From: Candidatus Moraniibacteriota bacterium
GTDB lineage: Bacteria > Patescibacteriota > Minisyncoccia > Moranbacterales > UBA1568
Direction of reading: 5' to 3'
DNA: 42,703 nt
Assembly (NCBI GenBank): GCA_017983435.1
Contig: JAGOBM010000004.1
Span: 67,818 to 110,520 of the forward strand
Below are positions 41,445 through 42,703 of the stretch, piece after piece; position 1 is the stretch's first letter; each line of letters begins with the position of its first letter. Position numbers and translations under genes: made by a program. The notes beneath the pieces were generated by a model, which saw only the letters and a program-made list of their open reading frames with translations, was not told where the DNA came from and made no database searches.

Positions 41445-41500
41445 CCGCATCCGGATACGAAAAGCCACGACTTTTCATCCGGATGCGGTTTTCTTTTTTT
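41445..41500 (+). terminator. Terminator of the oxidoreductase operon
   Basis: 12-bp stem CCGCATCCGGAT (41445-41456) / ATCCGGATGCGG (41477-41488), inner GAAAAG/CTTTTC stem, then a T-rich run. Confidence 0.95.
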
Positions 41501-41501
41501 G

Positions 41502-41545
41502 AAAAACAAAAAGACCCCGAGAACTGGTTATAGTTCCAAGGGTCT
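41502..41545 (-). terminator. Terminator of the 239-residue gene
   Basis: AGACCC (41512-41517) with GGGTCT (41540-41545), inner GAAC/GTTC; T-run on the minus strand from 41511 downward. Convergent with the oxidoreductase terminator. Confidence 0.85.
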
Positions 41546-41570
41546 AAAAAAATGGCGATGGGTCAAAGCA

Positions 41571-42290
41571 TCACAGGGCTGCGGTGCCGGGACAGAGAAC
41601 CTGGCGGTCAGCATCCCAATCGCCAAACCCGCCGAGCTCCCAGTTGCGGACGCGCCAGCGACGGCGGCCGGAGTCCCAGCGGACACCCACGGCGAAGACT
41701 TCGCCGTTTTTACCCTCGACGTAGAAGATGTTCGCATAGCCGTTGTTCAGCAGGAAGCCCGACTTGCCGTTGGGCTGTGCTTCGATCAGGCCCGCGATGC
41801 CTTCGAGCGTCGACAGGTGGGTTTCCGGCAGTTCCTTGCGAATATCTCCGTCGGAAGCGTTCGCTTTGAGAAGCGAGGCCACGTAGGGACGCTCGGGAGC
41901 CGAGTCCACTGCCTGCCTGGCGTTCAATTCGAGGCGGTCTGCGAAAGTGTCGTAGACGTAGAGGCCGGGGCCGGTCTGGTAGAACTCTGCCACATTGAAG
42001 GGCTTCGTCCTCGCTGGAACAGTCGCTTGAGCCACGGGTTTGAGAAGCCTGGTTTCAGCGAACACCGGGTAGCGCGAGCTGAGTTGCTTCAGGGCGTTAA
42101 CGGTCGCCTGTTCGATGGCAGTTTTGAGCTCACCGCCGCGCTCAATGACGAGCTGGGCACCGTCCTTCCAGAGAAAGTCTGCATCGGCGACTACTTGCTT
42201 GGCGGCGCTTTCGGCAGCATCAGCGACGAAACGCACGAGCTGCTTTTCCTGACCTGATGTCATGGGTACTGACGTGATTGGCTGAGCCAT
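41571..42290 (-). CDS. 239-residue hypothetical protein
   Basis: ATG at 42288-42290 with AAGGAG six bases upstream (an adjacent ATG three bases earlier is possible). N-terminal half helical and charged (EKQLVRFVADAAESAAKQVV, GELKTAIEQATVNALKQLSS). The C-terminal half is beta-rich with GPGLYVYDTFADRLELNARQ, SGFLLNNGYANIFYVEGKNG and VRWDSGRRRWRVRNWELGGF, which resembles recurrent proteins of unknown role in Patescibacteria genomes (from memory, not searched). No signal peptide or membrane segment. Own promoter and terminator. Confidence 0.85.
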   Translation of the reverse strand: MAQPITSVPMTSGQEKQLVRFVADAAESAAKQVVADADFLWKDGAQLVIERGGELKTAIEQATVNALKQLSSRYPVFAETRLLKPVAQATVPARTKPFNVAEFYQTGPGLYVYDTFADRLELNARQAVDSAPERPYVASLLKANASDGDIRKELPETHLSTLEGIAGLIEAQPNGKSGFLLNNGYANIFYVEGKNGEVFAVGVRWDSGRRRWRVRNWELGGFGDWDADRQVLCPGTAAL

Positions 42291-42372
42291 CATCGTCTCC
42301 TTTCGATTCAATGAACTTCTCTCATCAACGGCGAGAGATAAGCCGTTCGTAAGCCTTTACCCACGAACTGGT

Positions 42373-42401
42373 ATCATACACCTTTTTAGTCTCTACGTCA
42401 A
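42373..42401 (-). promoter_or_regulatory. Promoter of the 239-residue gene
   Basis: TTGACG (42396-42401), 17 bases, TATGAT (42373-42378) on the minus strand, leaving a leader of about 75 bases with a small CTCTC/GAGAG hairpin. Confidence 0.85.
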
Positions 42402-42404
42402 TAC

Positions 42405-42429
42405 AAAAGAGGCTCGAGAGAGCCTCTTT
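42405..42429 (-). terminator. Terminator after tRNA-Ala
   Basis: AAAGAGGCTC (42406-42415) / GAGCCTCTTT (42420-42429) around GAGA, with a short T-run on the minus strand; lies ten bases after the tRNA. Confidence 0.85.
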
Positions 42430-42439
42430 ATTTATTTTG

Positions 42440-42510
42440 TGGACCTGAGGAGAATCGAACTCCTGCCTCCGCAATGCGAATGCGGCGTTGTACCACTTAA
42501 CTACAGGCCC
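42440..42510 (-). tRNA. tRNA-Ala (anticodon CGC)
   Basis: 71 bases. Acceptor GGGCCTG pairs with CAGGTCC and contains the G3-U70 wobble that identifies alanine tRNAs. Anticodon stem CCGCA/TGCGG encloses the loop TTCGCAT, giving anticodon CGC (codon GCG). T arm AGGAG-TTCGATT-CTCCT. The D arm is short (GTT/AAC, three pairs). The discriminator is A and CCA is not encoded. Confidence 0.95.
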
Positions 42511-42601
42511 GAAAGTTAAAACATTGCAATTCTAGCACAAAACAGGCTAGCGTCAACCGCTCAAAGGCTTCAATGCACGATGACTCGCGTACCGAAGCCC
42601 G

Positions 42602-42703
42602 CTAATCTTTTTCTTCTATCAACTGCTCGAGGACAACATCTCCTTCCCCAAAAAGAAATTTGGTTTTGAACTTTTTTCCCGCTAGGAAAATCGGGATCCA
42701 GAA
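42602..42703 (-). CDS. C-terminus of a protein cut by the right edge
   Basis: The last 33 codons of a minus-strand gene ending with TAG at 42602-42604. Visible residues include FWIPIFLAGKKFKTK and EGDVVLEQLIEEKD. The end is charged and helical. Too little is present to name a family. The 91 bases between it and the tRNA hold nothing I can identify. Confidence 0.55.
   Translation of the reverse strand, partial: FWIPIFLAGKKFKTKFLFGEGDVVLEQLIEEKD

Overview
The window reads as a chromosome segment of a Candidate Phyla Radiation (Patescibacteria) bacterium, most likely from the Parcubacteria side. Supporting signs are GC-rich compact coding, a short alanyl-tRNA synthetase without the C-terminal domains, a short phosphoglycerate kinase, an FtsA/PilM-like gene paired with a single-span membrane protein, and many small unrecognised proteins. 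TGA is used as a stop (for example the alpha/gamma-delta ATGA overlap at 39165-39168), which argues against the TGA-recoding Gracilibacteria/Absconditabacteria. The lineage call is inference; there is no rRNA in the window.

Layout. 1-1137 (minus): pirin fragment, a doubtful small ORF and a DUF3467 protein. 1140-3670 (minus): an AT-richer accessory patch with a PaaX/Cas2-like regulator enclosed by a perfect 28-bp inverted repeat, then a Nudix plus nucleoside-phosphorylase-like fusion. 3671-7519 (minus): heat-shock operon hrcA-orf44-grpE-dnaK behind a perfect CIRCE operator. 7539-8335 (minus): a two-gene small-protein unit and yidD. 8418-10866 (plus): corA and cysS. 10891-12041 (minus): three small unknown genes with their own promoter and terminator. 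12082-14443 (plus): dnaB, recR and a 92-residue unknown. 14474-29502 (minus): rplU; alaS with four upstream genes including the pilM-like pair; a long run scpA-scpB-dacA-mraY-pgk-eno-pfkB (chromosome segregation, cell wall, lower glycolysis); an MFS transporter; a membrane-tethered Ada-type metal-binding protein. 29566-29897 (plus): rpmA. 29935-38017 (minus): pyrG, rplI, a 191-residue unknown, queA, an ABC-2 exporter, and DsrE2-, TusE/DsrC- and SQR-like genes with a 123-residue unknown. 38157-41500 (plus): a three-gene 2-oxoacid:ferredoxin oxidoreductase with gamma and delta fused. 41502-42703 (minus): a 239-residue unknown, tRNA-Ala(CGC), and the C-terminus of another protein.

Two themes stand out. 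First, the DsrE2-TusE-SQR cassette is divergent from the oxidoreductase across 185 bp of shared control region; together they look like a persulfide/sulfide and ferredoxin redox module, unexpected in a lineage normally described as a fermenter without respiratory quinones. Second, gene starts appear in two styles: most housekeeping genes have no visible Shine-Dalgarno, whereas the small unknown genes, the SQR gene and the oxidoreductase genes have strong ones, often with near-consensus promoters and their own hairpin terminators. The best candidate for something undescribed is the inverted-repeat-bounded PaaX/Cas2-like unit at 1273-1979.
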